Shown: positions 11,020 to 26,800, numbered from the stretch's first letter. The stretch: DNA of 64,000 nucleotides from Amborella trichopoda (GCF_000471905.2 NW_006495273.1:1961528-2025527); one strand, 5' to 3'. Made by a program: numbers and translations. The notes: generated from the letters alone by a model not told the origin.

Positions 11020-14000
11020 CTACTTTGGATTTTGTTTCCGATGTGATTCTATCTTTGCAGCAAGCTCAGCACATTTCTTCTTTCCTTCCTCGAGCTCATT
11101 TCGCAGTTTCTCAATCTGTTCAAGATTTCACAGGAGGGAATCCTAATTCAGATGACTTGGATGTGATGAGTTTTTTTTTTTTCTGAAGTGATGAAAAAAA
11201 AAAAAAACACAAAAAAAAATTAAAATTAAGAAAGATTTTCTTGTTTTTATATGGTCATCATGTTATGCTATTATATTGTAGTTGCACAGTGAAACGATCT
11301 TTTAGCAACTAAGTTACAAAATCTTTGGATAAAACAAATTTTTTGGGATGACTTTCAAAACCTTGGTTTCTCTCAAAAACATTGAAAATTCTTTCGAAAC
11401 TTCCAATTACAGGGATGGAAAATCTAAGATTAAAAGCCTATAGAAAGAAGAAAATCGTTCATTTTTCCTTAGGTTTTCCTTTAACAAAATTTTAAGTTTA
11501 TACACAAGCAGATTGCAAGATAAAAATTTGAAAGGAAAGGGAAAAAGCATCACAATACATGAAATTTATTCTTCTCAGAAATTTTTAAATGAAAAAGGTT
11601 CTCACAATATTGAGAGAAACAACAAAGCTATTTCATTCAAAATATGATTTACCTTCTTCTTCAGTTCGGCTTCGTTTTGTCTATGGTGCTCACACCTGTA
11701 AAATCATTCAATTACTACGCGTCAGTTTCAGATGCAAAGTATGGTTACAAATATCTTGTGTCCAATCTTAATTTCAGAGAAAAGAATCCACTAACCAAGG
11801 GGATACTATATTATAATCCAATGGATAGGAAAAACCATGGTTCCCATTTCACTGGCAGGTAACAGAGGGTGGAGACAACTGACTTGTACATGGTCCATAA
11901 GACTATAGGATACTTGTTTTTTGACTTCATTCGTGAGTTACAGAGGTTCTTAAATCAAATCCATTATTGATTGATCATTGTCCACTTTGACTTTTAAGTG
12001 CAAATTATGCTTAAACACAGTTGAAAGGACCCTGACAGAGGAATCAAGTTTCAACACAAATACAAGGTATCAAGCAAGGCCATTTAAACTAGGCGTGTCA
12101 GACACCGAAAAGGACAGAGGTGTCACTTCCAAGAATCGACAAAAATACTAGTGTCTAAAAATAAGAAACATGTAGACATATGTTAAAATGAGACACTTGT
12201 CTATCGTAGACACTCTAGTCTGATATTTTTTATTTTGACATACTTATTAGCATACAAAAATTTATTGTCGCTTGCTAATTAGACAAGTAGTGAAAATATG
12301 AAAAGAAGCAAAATTCGAAAATATAGTATAATATACTAATATTATTATAAAAATCTACAAATGAAACGTAAGATGTCTTACAACTTAGCCACACGGATCT
12401 CATGACTAAGGCATGTGTGTCTAACAACTGAGACGGACATGTCTTATGACTTAGACACCGTATCCTACAACCAAGACATAAGCGTCTTTCACAAAGATGC
12501 TACATTGGAAAGAATGATTAATAAAAGAAATTTCTGAAACTGCTCAAAAACATGATCTGTGTTCCATACCATGTCTGGCATATCAAGACGCATGTCCAAT
12601 ACCATGTCTGTGTGTAACATTCAGAAACGTATCGGACACTCTTTTGGTGCTTAAATAGCTTTCGTAAAATTCAGAGGTTGCAATAATAAAAGACACGGTC
12701 TCAGTAAGAAATATAAAAGTCATAATGAGCGTAATATAGTGCTATCTACAAGACAGAGATCATTAATTAAATCTAAGAAGGGCAACAATGGCTAGGACAA
12801 TTACATCTTTAATCCATAAACTAAAACAAATTCAGGAATCTAGTGTTGCAAAAACACATTTTCTTATATCAAAAGATATTACATTACCTATTAAACAACT
12901 GTATGTTTTCTTCGCATATCCTTTCAACAAATTTTCTTGTTGAATCAACAGGTACATCTTCGCCAACGGTATTCTGAGAGCAAACAAAACCCAAACCAAA
13001 CAAAATACCATCAAATGAGGAATTGGTTTTATTTAAGGAAAAAATAGGACACTCATTGCCTTCTCAAGACAAATGAAAAATAATGAAAAAAGGAGATCTT
13101 GAAATTAAAAAAAGAAAGAGACACGGCATAAAATAAATTACCATGGTAACATGAGACATGCTAGATGCTGATTTCAGTCAAAGATATAGAATGCTTTATG
13201 ATACCAAAGCATACCCATAATAAATAAAGATAAAAAAAGACAAAATGACACAGGACCATCACTATACAACCATTTTGCATGAGTAAGGTTTGAACATTGA
13301 TGAACAACAAATAAACAAAAAGAGTAGGCCAGCACAAGCATCAAACCAAGAACCAAGCCAAGAATAGAGTTGTGAGAAGAGTCATCCCAAGCATTACAAA
13401 ATGGAATTGGATATGGAGGTAAGCTAGAAATTTGATATCCTGAACTTTTAATAGGTGCAGCATGAAAGTTCCTGAGCAGCAAGAGAATCTCCTAGAAATG
13501 TAGTGAAGTTGGATGCCTCACCATTGTCTTCGACCTTAAGAGTATTCCCACTAAGATCTGATACCCGTAAGCATTTTGCATTTCGTGTCTCAATCGTTCA
13601 AACACAAGATTTCCACCTCAACTTCATCCAGTTCAAATAATAAGAAAGATTGGTGGAATGAAAGAATCAATCTATAGCCTTTTCAAGAAACATTGTCTCT
13701 CTGTTTCCTATATACACACCAGTACTCAGCCTGTACAGTGCACAAGGGGGGGAGGGGAGTCTGTCTTAAATTACTGAAAAAGATGGAATTTAGAAGGTTA
13801 AGTTTAGGAAATACATATTAGCCTAAATAGATTTGAAAAGAAAATCTGAAAGAGGTCAAGTTTAGCAGTTTGTTTATATAGATGGAAATTTGAATTAGGT
13901 TTTTTTTTTTTGGGTAATTCAGTGGGGAAGACGGGCCTCTACCTGTTTTTTCAAGTAGATTAGGAGTTAGCTTTTTGAAGGTGTTAGTGGGGTGGTGTTA

Positions 14001-14887
14001 GTGGTGGGAATGGAAACCACAATGTGGTGACTAGGATGAGGGGTGCTACCACCACGACCCCAGCCCCTTCCCAAATTTGAATTAGGTTTACGAATAGAGA
14101 AATGAGGGAGAAATGCTATTCCTTATTTGTTGAGAGTTTTCCTTTTTTGTTTTGAGAATTGTGATTCCTTTGAAGAAAATCAAAGGTGCTGATTATCTTT
14201 GGCTATGCAAGGACAAAAATACTTACCACAATTAATACCATAGCATGCATATGACTCCACAGGCACATGCGTGCACACCCAAACACCACACACACACGTA
14301 AACACACATGCACACACACAAATACATACATAAATTATATACAAACATACACGCACACACACACATACATACATGTGTTTCAGTAAAGGCCCCTAAATCT
14401 TAACAATGCTCGGTATGAATGTGGCCCTGTCATCATGAACAAATTGGAAGGAAACTAAAATGTTGTGAACAGAAATTGATCAAGTAATCACCTGGGCACC
14501 TTCAGACATTCTCGGTTCCGGTTGCTGAACAAGAATTCCAACATTGGGTCTATCTGTAGGTAATTGAGTCCTTTGGTGATGATTTGTATATTTATAGACG
14601 TTACTTTCTAAAGGAACACCAAAACCTGGTGCATAAGTTGCAATTAGGTGTTTCACTAACTGTACTGAATCAAAATACCATTTCTTTCCCATATGCATGA
14701 TGATTTCACCGTACCAAATTGAGCAGGAGACTGTGTTGCTGGGACTGAGTATGTTGTTTGTTGTGAACTCACTGCACTAACAGCTGCAAGCCCGACTATA
14801 GTTTGCTTTGGAAAATTATCTAGTTGCTGATTTATTACCAGTGTGTTTTTCCCAAACTGGTAACCAATTAAGTGGCAATGGCTTTTC
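11020..14887 (-). CDS. MORC6: MORC exons 15-19: linker and C-terminal coiled coil
   Basis: Residues about 592-768. Exon 15 opens with WKSHCHLIGYQFG, the CHLIGYQ motif that closes the MORC core. Exons 15-16 are a Gln/Pro/Thr-rich linker. Exons 17-19 form a heptad-like charged helix (FVERICEENIQLFNR, EAELKKK, IEKLRNELEEGKKKCAELAA) ending HRKQNPK then TAG. Plant MORCs dimerise through this coiled coil. Intron 14 (14888-20925) is 6.0 kb and holds another LINE 3' end. Confidence 0.9.
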
Positions 14888-17800
14888 CTGCATGACAAAG
14901 TAGAAACAGTGCCTCATAAAAGGTTTGTTAAGAACTGGCTAACCATTACTGAATATAGGAGTCCATTATAGGCATATGCTTTATGGTGTTGAATCATTTA
15001 TTCAGAAAATAGAACACAGAATTTAGAAGGGGCCAGAAATTGGCTTGTCATAATCATATCGAACTGTCAAGAGTCATTTTTAAGCTGTTGAGCACCTAAT
15101 AAGGCATGGTTGTAAAGATTGTTTGAGATTTTTGTTGTATAGGGGGCACGCAACTTCCTGTGTAGCCTACTTTTTGTAATACGATACCTCTTGTAATACC
15201 CCTTTACTTTATATAAAATGCAGTCAAACAGTTTCAGAAAAAAAAAAAACTGGCAAGAGTAAGCAAATATTCCGGGTTGAACTGTTAAACATGAGTACAC
15301 TTGAAGATGAACAGAGGGATGAATAATAAACAGAAGTGTAAGCCAAGGGTGATCAAAACAGCATTTAGGAAGCACCAAGATAACTTAAAATCAGTGAATT
15401 TGACACATACTTAGCCAACCAAAATTAATGCTTAGAGAGCTAACCCAGTGGAAGAGAAGCTATATGCATCCCAACATCTTGTATCAAAACACCACACAGT
15501 TACAACATTTATATTCAATATCATGAGATATAGAGACGATTCAGCATCAAAGTATATAGATGACTTATAAGATAATGGTGTACTGCTTCTAAAGCATCAA
15601 TAATCATCTCATGGCTTGAATGCAGGTTGCACATACGTATTTCATTATAGTAGGATACTCTTTATTATTTCAACTTCAGAGCACAGTTGCATCTCTTTCA
15701 GAATATCTACAGAGATTATATTTGCTAACATCAAGAATTGAATGACCAACAAGATTATGAGTAGACAGACATAAATAGCCGTCAAGCTTTCCTTCTGTGA
15801 GTCTTGTGCGGTCACCCTCCAAAATCTATCTCAAAGATGGATTTTCGATCCAAAATTTTAGGGTTTGCTAATCTCATCCATGATGATAATCATGAATCTT
15901 GATTTCTTTTTCTTGTAAATTATGAAGTGTTTTTTTAATTTCTTTTTTCCACTGTCCTTTTTAACTTTTATTGGATGCACCATTTTTGACGTCCATCTTA
16001 GAGATGGACGTTTGATGCATAAGGGACCACAAAACAATAGGTGAGTCGGCTGACTCACTAAAACCGTGTCCTAAACATAAATTATTCACTAACATGAAAG
16101 GATACATGGGATACCCATAGCTCTATGTCATTTGGAAGTCTTGGTGGGATTCGATACCTAGCAACATCTATGCATCGAATCCCACCAAGGCTCCCAAATG
16201 ATAAGATGTTATTTAGAATGAGCTGGGGCCACCAATGAGCAAGGGCCCTGGCAGTAGTACCAAGGAGCCCTATGATGAAGTCTCTTCGTCCATTCTCACC
16301 AAAAGGGTAGAGGCCCAAAAAATCCCCACTGACTGTACCCTTTTTTGTTTACAAAAAGAAAAAAAGAAAAAAAAAGGGTGAAGAGAATACTGCAGCTTGA
16401 GAAGAGTGTCAGAAAGACATGTCATGACACTCGAGGAAGTCACGTTTGCACTAAGGGAACCATGCGAGATAGACACATGCTTATAAGCTACATGCTCAGA
16501 AACTGAATGAACCCTCGACTAACGTGATGTTAATGCCTTCAATTAAGGATTATAGAAAAGGTTGGGAGGTTTGTCCAGTTGACATGCAATGGTATACTCT
16601 AAAGAAACCTCGGAAAAATTGTCACAAAACAGGCTGTGACCTGTGTGGTCAGTAAGGCTCAAGGGACAGCCTGAAACACTCAACAAAGCCAGATAGACTA
16701 AGAGCTCATTCGGCATGATAACATGTTGGGACGACATGTTATCGCTAGCATTCCCATTATTGGTTGACCTAGCTTCGTTATAGAATATGTAGTCCTTAAG
16801 AGGCCACCTCTTGACCCCAAACAATACCCAATAATGTATGACAGGATGATCTTTGATATGGCAGTCATAAACCCTGTGAGCAGGGTTAGTCAATTTGGTG
16901 CAGGTAGTTGTATACAAGATTGACAAGTACACATATTCTAATATTGAATTGTTTTATTTTAAATATTGAGTTTGTTCATTTCTCCAAGTAAGTTACATAT
17001 AATGTCTTCCTTTTTCTGAGACAACTTACATATCATTTATCAGCAAACATATCATTAGGTATTGTTGCTACTTTCTTGGCAACTGAAAATTTACTCATAT
17101 TTACCTTTATTTCGGTCCTTTTCTTTAGGAAGCTGGCTCATCTGTTATGGCCCAGATCTATTAGTAACCTTTTAACGAGGTAATTTCTTTCCAACTTCAT
17201 TTCTGCCCCAAATCAAGTAGCAACATTTTAGTTAAGTGACACCTTTCCAAAACTTACATTACATTTAATTTATTCCTTTATTATTTTAAGCATTGATTAG
17301 TGTGGGCCCGTTTCATAGGGAAATGATGGTGTACTCCCCTACAAGCACCCCTCGGTGCTTACACCACCATAAAACCATTTTGGATTTATGCACAAGGAAA
17401 ACTCCAAACCAGTGTTACCGGAATTAGAAAGTCTTCAATCCAGATTCTCTGAGTGGTTTGAAAAGTCATCAAACCAGTTAAGACTGGGTCAAAAACTCTG
17501 GGTCAAAAACTAAAATCTCTTCAAAATTTGCATAAGTTCATATTAAAAATCAATCTGGAATATTCAAAATATCATTTTGACATAACCAAACCAGTTTGGG
17601 GTCCAGTCAGCAGTCAAATAGGTCAGACTAGCTGGTCTGGTCCAGTTCTGAATTCTATTAAAGCTAAGTACCATCCAAAGCATTGTCTCTAAATAAATAT
17701 TTGATTTACAATTCCATAAAATGCTCCAAACCTCTGGATTTCATCCCAATGGATGGTCTAGATCGCATTTTCGGGTGATGCGGAGTTGGAGCATTTCTCA

Positions 17801-20800
17801 CAACTTCAAAAATGGTTGTTGAGGTGAGAAAAGCACCAATGGTTATGCTCCAAGGGGAGAAAAATATCACTTCCCTTTCTTATATATAACCCCCTCAGTT
17901 ATGGCGTGTTTGAATCTTGGAATACGTAGTTCTGGAAACTACATCTTCCAAGGAGGTGGATACCGCAGGCCTAGGTAGGTTATATGGTCACCCATCAATG
18001 TTATTTTAAATCTAAGAGGAAACTGCGGGTTCCAAATTTTGCATAGAACTTCCAGTTATCAAACAGGGAAATGCTACAGTGTCTTGAAGAAATGGCTCTG
18101 GAAGCCACCGCTTCCAAATATCAAACGTGCCACTAGAGTCTAAGGCTATGGATCATGATTACATGTTAAGTGAGATGATGATCCCATGTCAAGATCGCCC
18201 CGAACAAGAAGGATGTGCTCCTTGTAACTACCATTAGGGTGTAAATCCAAGACCAACTATGAGATTGAGGTACTAAGTAACCAAAATGGAACTTTAAAGC
18301 GGTTTTACTACTAGGCTACTAGCTAATGGGAAATAGCACACCGACCACTAGAAGAAGCTCACCTTCAGAGCTGTCATTGAAATTGCACATGCCCGTAGTA
18401 GGATTTATAGAAACATCTGAATATATACTCCGAGAAAAGGGAATCAGGCAAGAGGGTAGCACATGCCAGTGCTATTCCTTTGAAGGATTGGCTGCACAGG
18501 ACGATCAAGGTTGGTGGAGCTAAGTTCCAGGGTTTGCTTGTATGTCACACTGTAGGGGCAAGGCCTATTGAAGGGAAATTTTGGCCAATAACTGCATCAA
18601 ATCTCATTAGTGGGCACTTTAGTGACCTTTCATCCTTAGTTTTACAAAAGGACGAACAAAGAAACTTTTGGTTTCGTATGAAAAACTTTGCATGTTTTAT
18701 CCTTCTCCCAATAGTAGCTTAGACTCCCCAGTTAAGACCATTCCTCCATCACAGAATGCCACGGTCTTAAGATAAAAATCCTTTCTTTAGATTAAGACAC
18801 GTAATTTCTCTATTACAATGGCAGAGAACTTCAGCTAAAAATCTTTGGCATAAGGCACACAATCACATATCCTTTTGAAAGCCACAGTCAGCTGGTGGTT
18901 TCATTCCATTTATAACGAGGTTTCACATGCTTATATGGAGGGGCATAGGGGAAAATGCATCTCAATATATGGTGTAACATAATATCATCAAAATATTTAT
19001 AGAACTTGTTAGCATGTAAAATGATTATATCAAACAAGGTACTCAAGAGAGATCACTATCTTTATTGATGTAAGTGGTGAGTATCTTGTGGCCGGTTTTC
19101 CAAGCACATGATGGCCGCCCATGTTATGAAGGCACAAATACAAGTGACGGTATCTGACATAAACAAAAAGTATTGGCAATAAAAACTCAAAAATTCTGTA
19201 GCAGACACCACTTCAGTACAGTATGGAAATGCCCGCTTGTATGCTTGTATGAGTGTGACCGTATAAATATTCATGCCTGCATGTCTTAATATAACGAAGA
19301 AATAGGGTTTAAATAAGAGAGGAAGATAGTTCACAGGAAAAATTTTGGGGCGGGGGAGGCGGGGGGGATTCTTTCTACATCAAAACAGAGTGATTTTAGG
19401 GGAAAAAGAAAAGAGAAATATATACAGAAACAAAAAGGAGAGAAATGCTGAGGAAATATGAATTTTGACGGCTGCTCCCTATCTGACTTCCTTAACAGCT
19501 GGCATGACTTTTTGACCTTGAGGCCAACACATGTCCCCCGGTCCTCCCTTTGGAGGTCCCCCAGAAGATAGCCAAAGATGGTTGCTTCCTAGGCAACCCC
19601 AGAGCCCAGCAGGTTCTGGAGGTCTCTTTCGAGACCATGTGCACTCCTCTCAAACTCGGGTCGCATTGCTTTCACCGATTCCACCTAGGTAGCGGCCATA
19701 GCCCTCTTAGAAGACATCAAGAAATTTGATTGAGAATGGGAAGACTCTATAGTAGTCGAGGGACTTCAGGGAGAATAAAAAAACATCAATTCTAGGGCCT
19801 CAGGTCTCTACCTGCCCTTGGAGACTTGAGCACATCTTTAAACCCATCTCTTTCCTGTGCAGGCATAATTGTGTCTCCTTTCGACATACTTGGAGCGAGG
19901 CCAACTCTAGAGCAGATGCACTTGTGAAAGGAGTGCCTTTTTGGCTTTCCTTTTTCTCTCACTCTTTTTTTGTTATGGTTCTTTCGTGATGTATAGAGTG
20001 TTCCTGCCGTATTGTGGGCCAACAACTTAGGTTGTCATTTTTGGTATAGTAATACAATTTGTCAACATTTCAAAAAAAAAAAAAAGGCATGAATTGGCAT
20101 ATAGATTAAGAATTCTAGAAAGAGGGCGATGATCAAGGGTGCAAAGAGTGTGTTGAGAGAGAGAGATAGAGCACAGGAAAGAATGAGAGGAAAAAATATA
20201 GAAGAAAAAATAAAATACAAATCTATAGCACAGAAAAAAGACAGAAAGGAGTGAGAAATAAAAGACTCCAAAAAACACAAGGAGAAGGCTTAGAAAGTAG
20301 CATGGAAAGCATGCAACTGAATAGATACACTCCAAACATGATTTTGTACACATACATTTTCTTATTACCCAAATAAGGAAAAAAATTTGAATTTATTTGG
20401 AAGAAGATCCTTGGTTAGAATCCCAATTGGTTATCACAGAACTGAGTTTAAAGGTTTTTTTCTCAACCAAGATCAATAACCAAGTGGAACTATAACAATG
20501 ATAACCTAAAGTTTGACACCTTTTCAGCAGAAGAAAGATTTAACTAAATATTTTCTACAACCAGATACTACTATTTATAGTTATAGTATTCTAATTGATA
20601 CCATAAACACTGCACAAATCATCAAAAATGTTTTAAGACCATCCAAAAAAGATAAAATAAACTTTTACAAGTATTCCATCAATCCAACCTCATAATAGCA
20701 TACTCAAAAGCGCAGGAACATGATATAGAAATGTGAAAGACAGTTTAGAGAGAAATTTTGCTCCCATTTACATAGATTACCCACAACAATTTTCAAGCAT

Positions 20801-23800
20801 CACATACATGCCTAGAATATAACCACTTTATTGGCAAAATGAATTGAAGGCTCCCTCGTAACCCAGATAATAAATAAATTTCTAAATGGCAGATCGCAAC
20901 TAAATAAGTTTTTATTATAACAAACCAATATTCAGATTGCAATTGTTTCAATCTTGACTCCAAGCGCTGAAATACAGCCGTCTTTTCAAAGTCTTGCTTG
21001 TCATGAGCTGGCTCTATAAAATTTGCTTCAAGAACCCCTGCCATGAAATTAAGAAGACGTGTAGAGAAAGCAGAGACAGAGAGCCAACATCCATAAATTC
21101 CCTATGAAATACATACCTACTACGCCCCTTCCGTTGTTAGAGACATCTTGGTAAACCCTCCAAAATGGCTAAAATCACAAAAGCATAATACGAGTCAAGG
21201 CATATCGGTACCTCTTGGAAAGATCCTCTATCAAAAAGAAATGCAAATAAAACTAGGAGAGCAACTTGAAACCAAACGGCACAAGAAAATAGGAAACAGT
21301 GTTATTTGCAAACAGGCACCAATAAGAAGCCAAACTGTATAATATTGATAACATGGATATATAAATACTTGAAAACAAATTATGGACTTCTTTGATTTGA
21401 TTCATACCATGATAAGGCGATTTTTGTGATAGACATTGAATCCATGGACATCGATGCCAACAATTGCAGCTTCTTTTATGAACCCAACTGCTATTAACAC
21501 CACTGCCTGACTTGCATTACATGCATGTACAAAAAATTATGTGCCAAATTATAAGGGTTATGAAATGAAAACATCATAGGCTTTTCTTGCAGTATCTTCA
21601 TAGAAATAGAAGCAAGATGTGATAAGAATTAGAGCATTCACACATGAATATAGCAAGAAGATTACCATAAAAATGCCCACAACATTTGATTCCAAAGACT
21701 ACTAATAACGTATACGGCTTATGCATAAATATTATTACAATAATATAGAAGAGAAGAAAACAACCAAAACTTCATTAGATCTTAGTCCATCAAAAGGTTC
21801 AGAAGAGTAAACCAGTAGCATAATTTTGAAACTATAAGTGGTCTAGAAGAGTTTATACAAAATGAGTACAGAATAAACATAGATTCCTTAAGGTTACAAC
21901 TCAAAAGACTTTTAGAGGTTACAACTTAGAGATTTGGAAGTTTGCCAAGGGTTTTGGAAGTTCCCTAGAAGGGAAGGTTTTGAACTTCATTCCTGTTCCT
22001 AAAAATCTTTCAGAAGCTCTAAATGCACAGAGATCAAGGAGAACAAAATAAAGAAGAAACTTAATAAGAAACATGGATAGGGGAAAGTTGGATAAAAAGA
22101 GTTTCCAGGTAGGCGGCCAAATCCCCTTTCTCACAGTGCCACAAGAACAAATGGCAAGTGCCAGAGCTTACTAAATAATAGGAAGACCCTTGTGCAATAA
22201 AGAAGATAAACATACGCTGAACAAACTAGCTAGGATTACACCGTGCAAAAATAATTCTAGCAGAGACTATGTGTACACTCCAGAAAGTAAGCTTAGACCC
22301 ATTAGTCTCAAATAAATAAAAAAATGACAAACATAGGTAAATATCTAATCTGCCATCTATATGGTAGAAAACATAAAAAAGCATACCTATTGTGGCAAAC
22401 CCTGAGCAAGATTACAACACGCCAAAAACGTTTCTGACCAGCCAAAATTATAACGAAGCAAAACACATGGACTGTTGATTTTTTTTTGTTAGGTAAATGG
22501 CAACCAGACCATTGGTGTTTAACATTCTTTATTAAGATTATTTAAGCTTCAGAAAATACTAACAAACAAGGTAACTATTAAGATCAGGAAAGATAAAATG
22601 CATGTGAACGTTCAGCAGATGTGTAGAAAGCACAGCTCGCACACGTTTCTAATGGAGAGGCAAAAAGTATAGGCAGACTGAGACTGGAAACATGCACACA
22701 TGCACACAGCATATGTTCAACTGCATGCACGCGCCCAAGCACATTTAATCACAGAAATGCATCTGTACACAGACATATACCAACTGAATAGACAACAATG
22801 GAGTAACTGAAAACAGGCAGACAGAAAACAGCATTACAGAAAAACAAATACAAAGTGGCATTGTCAATGTTAAAAGATAATAATATTCAGCCGTTGATTT
22901 CAGCAGCAGATGACATGTAACTAGCTCACCTCTTTTGTATCACGCAGACATGGCTTGTAAGTAATCACTTCAGAAAATTTTAATTCATCAGCAAAAATAA
23001 GCTGCTGAACAGGTGTTCCCCTTAATATTATCTCAAAATTCGTGAATTTCCTGAGATAAAGAATAGAAGCATATGCCTGCATTGAAATTTGAAACCAGAG
23101 ATAAATTATATTTACTAGTGATTATAGAGAAAGATGACGTATTGAATCTATTGATATCAAAGAATGATTTAATATTAGATATCAAAGATAAGGTTCAGAT
23201 CTTACACGCAAGGAATATCGAAGGCGATGTGAAATGTGATTTTCTCTGTGTCGCTGCTGAGAGATACTTAATGTCTCATACTTAGCTTCACCATTTAGTT
23301 TTATATCCTAAGCAGGAAAAAAAAATGAAAGATAGATGATAAGCCAAGCATCTCAACACGATCTATATGTTTCCAGGAAGCAAGCCACAATGTGACCTTT
23401 TGCTCAGGGTTATCAAAATCATCCCCCATTTCCGAATGATTTTCTGTCAAACAACTTCAGCATAGAGTAACAGGAAGAATGAAAAACATATACTCTCCCC
23501 CGACTTTAGCATTTAAGTGTCCTTTGCATCTTTTTCCTTTTGTCTCATATGTACATTAAGAGAAAATCAGACAAGAAATTACGAGAATAACATTAGCCAT
23601 ATCAAATTTCTCCCTCAATGACCATTCACAAAATGCAAACAAATTCATTTTTCTGTTTCAAAAAAAAAAAATCTACATCCCAGCTACACGCAAAGAAAGA
23701 ACAGCAACAGGTCCACACTCACATGCACGTTACACCCACATGCACACGCATGTGTGTATGAAGCACAAAATTGGAAGTACCCAAAACCCCATGGCTCTCT

Positions 23801-26800
23801 CTCTCTTGGAAGCACAAGTATTGAATCGCTTCAGCACATTCATTTCAAATTTAGTTACAACATGATATTCCAGTCATGCTGTCAGATACAACACTTACGC
23901 TGCCCAAGCAACATTCAAGAAAATATTAAGCTGTTTCAAATCATCTAAAAAGGTGAAAATGCAATTTCAATGGAGACAGTTGTTACAAACTAGTTTTAAA
24001 ATTGAGATAGACAAGTTTAAGGGTCATCTTCATCGTGATCAAAATCTCTCCTTGTGCATAGCTTAAAGAATCCCCTAATGACATCAAAATAAAGAGTCTT
24101 ACCTTCTTGATTTACTTCTGAATCTTTCTGGTTCATCGAAGGCACCTTTGTTTTTCTTTTCCAAGTCAAAGTATGATGTTATTGAAGTAAAAAGCAAAGT
24201 GCAGGACAACAAGAGCAAATTCCTCTCTAGATACAAGAAACCATACCCTACTATGAAAACCCAACCATTACACTCGGTAGAGACACATGGCTGCCCCAAA
24301 ATGAAACCAACCACATCTAAAGAAGTCTATGCAAAATCCTATGCTGCATTAATCACCTGTGCACATCTCTAACCTCCAAGATAACCCCATAGTCCTTACT
24401 GCACATAAACTGGCTTTTGATGCTCCCCTTGATATATCTACATGACTTTGTTTTGTCCTCTTCCATGGATCTCACTCAAACTCAGCTCCTTCAACAGCGT
24501 ATCCAACTCTTATACATGAACTGGAGAAGGAAATACCACACTTGGTGGCAGCCTGCAACATGACAGACTTTATCCTACCAAGACATTCAAAATGACCCAA
24601 TCTACCCTATGAACCTCTGAGAGTTGGTACCCTCTAGGCCACCACAAAACAACGGAAAGTGAAATTTAACTTCGTTGCAGGAACCTTGTATTTAGGTTGG
24701 CATCCCCACTCCTGACCCTCAATATCATTCTTATTCCCAAACCTTGTCAATTAGTCTCTTATGACTATCTTGCTTCTAAAAATTGACATTGCTCTGTTTG
24801 TGATTCCCTTCAGTCTCCCACTTTGTGTGTATCTAAAACTAATCGTGATGCAGCCCTTCAGTTGGTTAAGAGTCCTGACCTCAACCTACACCTTCCCCTC
24901 CCTACCCACAGTCACAGACTACAATGCCCATAGAATAAATAGAAAGGCCTTCTCTCATGCACACAAAGAGAATCTAGATTTTCCATTTCTCCATTGCCTT
25001 TTCTACCCTATGTTTTCTCATACTTTCCTAGGCCACAGCCTACCTGACACTATATCTAACTCCCCAGGCTTGTGATAGGTCCTTAAACCCCCATTCCTAT
25101 AGGTATGCACCAGGTTTCCAAGAATGGATAAAGATTCCCAAAGTGAAATACCAAAGCTTCCAAATGGTACACGCATTTTCCCCTCATCGCAGTAAACCTC
25201 AAATGGACCAATCCATAATTACAGTGACTATGACCGCCCACCAACAAACCTGCAGATATACTTCTATAACAACAAATCAAGATCTTTCACTCCATTGAAC
25301 CAGAATCCAAGGGCATGTGCTGGTCACAAGGACACAGGCAATTTTAACCATCGGCCTCCAGCCATACCATGCTTCCACTCATCCTTACCACAGAATCATC
25401 GGCCCTTCCATTTTCCGTCATATTCCTAATCCCATCATATGGAAGCCATTGGCATAGATCTTCATAACACATTAAATCAGAAACCTCTCTACAAAGGAAC
25501 TCTATCAGCCAAGAATTTAAGGGCGTACAGCTGCCCGTCCCAAACCATCACATCAATGCTAGAGGAATCTGACTTCAATTTAAGCCATCAATCGAGATTC
25601 AAACTGAAAAATCCTCCACGAAACCATCAACAAACGTGTGGCTAGCATTTGAAAACCCTTGCTATGGTCACATGTCAAACCATTTAGCAATGTTCCGCAT
25701 CATAACTTTCAGACCAATATATGATGCTCCATAGGATGAAATCAGTAAACTCACACAACAATCACCAGTACTCTCTCAATTTTTAAACCATCCACATTAA
25801 CCACTGTCATCACACAAAACTCCATCTCTTGTATCTTAATATCCACCATCTGCAAGCCTAAGCCTACTTACCACTGCTTGATTCTCGTAGAATAATTTCC
25901 GCCCCAACAGTTCCCATTAATTATGAATGACCTGTTCCCACTTCGAGCTCAACCTCAGATTGAGAGTACTAACTCCAACTTTATCACCACCTCAAACGTC
26001 CAAAAATCCTTCTACCAGCCCTCAGAGTCCTCTCTCTAACCCCAATGGCCATTGTCTTCATCTCCATAGAAAATAATCAGACAACTTGCCGAACTGCAGA
26101 TTTGCTACTAAGTCTGCAGATTTGCTGCTAAGTCTTTAGCATAATCTGCAGCCTTGTACAGTCAGCCTTGCCCTAAACAAACTTAAAGGTTTCTCAACAT
26201 GCCCATCTCTACAAAGTTGTCAGAAACAATTGATAATCTATTGCCTACTAGCCTTTACCCATCACCTAATCCCTAGCACTCTTCTGCCACATAATTTGCA
26301 TCCATGAGCAGCACATGCATGACTTATAATCAATATAAAAATAAATCATTCAGACTCAAGAACTATCAAAGGAATAGTAGACAATAGCCCACTCCTGGTA
26401 TCGAGCCAGAGCTGGCACCAGAATCCAGTTCTGGTCGGACTTGTGGATCAGGCATACCCCTCTTAGGGAGACGTTCCATAACCTTTACCTCCTGTCCACT
26501 AATCGAGACACCACTGTTGCAGAGCTTTTCGACGTGGTTGCGGGTACCAGAGTCTGTAGCCCTAGGATTAAAAGACCGCCGCTGGACCACGAGGAAGCCA
26601 ACTTCCCTACTCTCTCATCCTTGCTTTATTCATTCTTCCTTCCTAGCCAGGGCCAAGACTTCCTAGTCTGGGCTCCCACACTCTCAGGGACTTTCTCAGT
26701 CTCATCTTTTTAACAGGTGATCCGTGCCCAGGCCATATCCCTCTCCCCTTCCATTTCAGCTCAAGCCTAGTCCAACCCATCTCCCCTAAGGTTAAATGGT

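Noticed and set aside
12060..12650. GACAC/GTGTC-rich block, similar in flavour to 38260-38900
   Set aside because: Both contain many GACAC and TGTC words and may be one decayed repeat family, but I could not align them end to end or find termini.
16543..16932. 129-codon minus-strand frame in MORC intron 14
   Set aside because: Plausible composition but no recognised domain, no splice or promoter context; perhaps a TE scrap.
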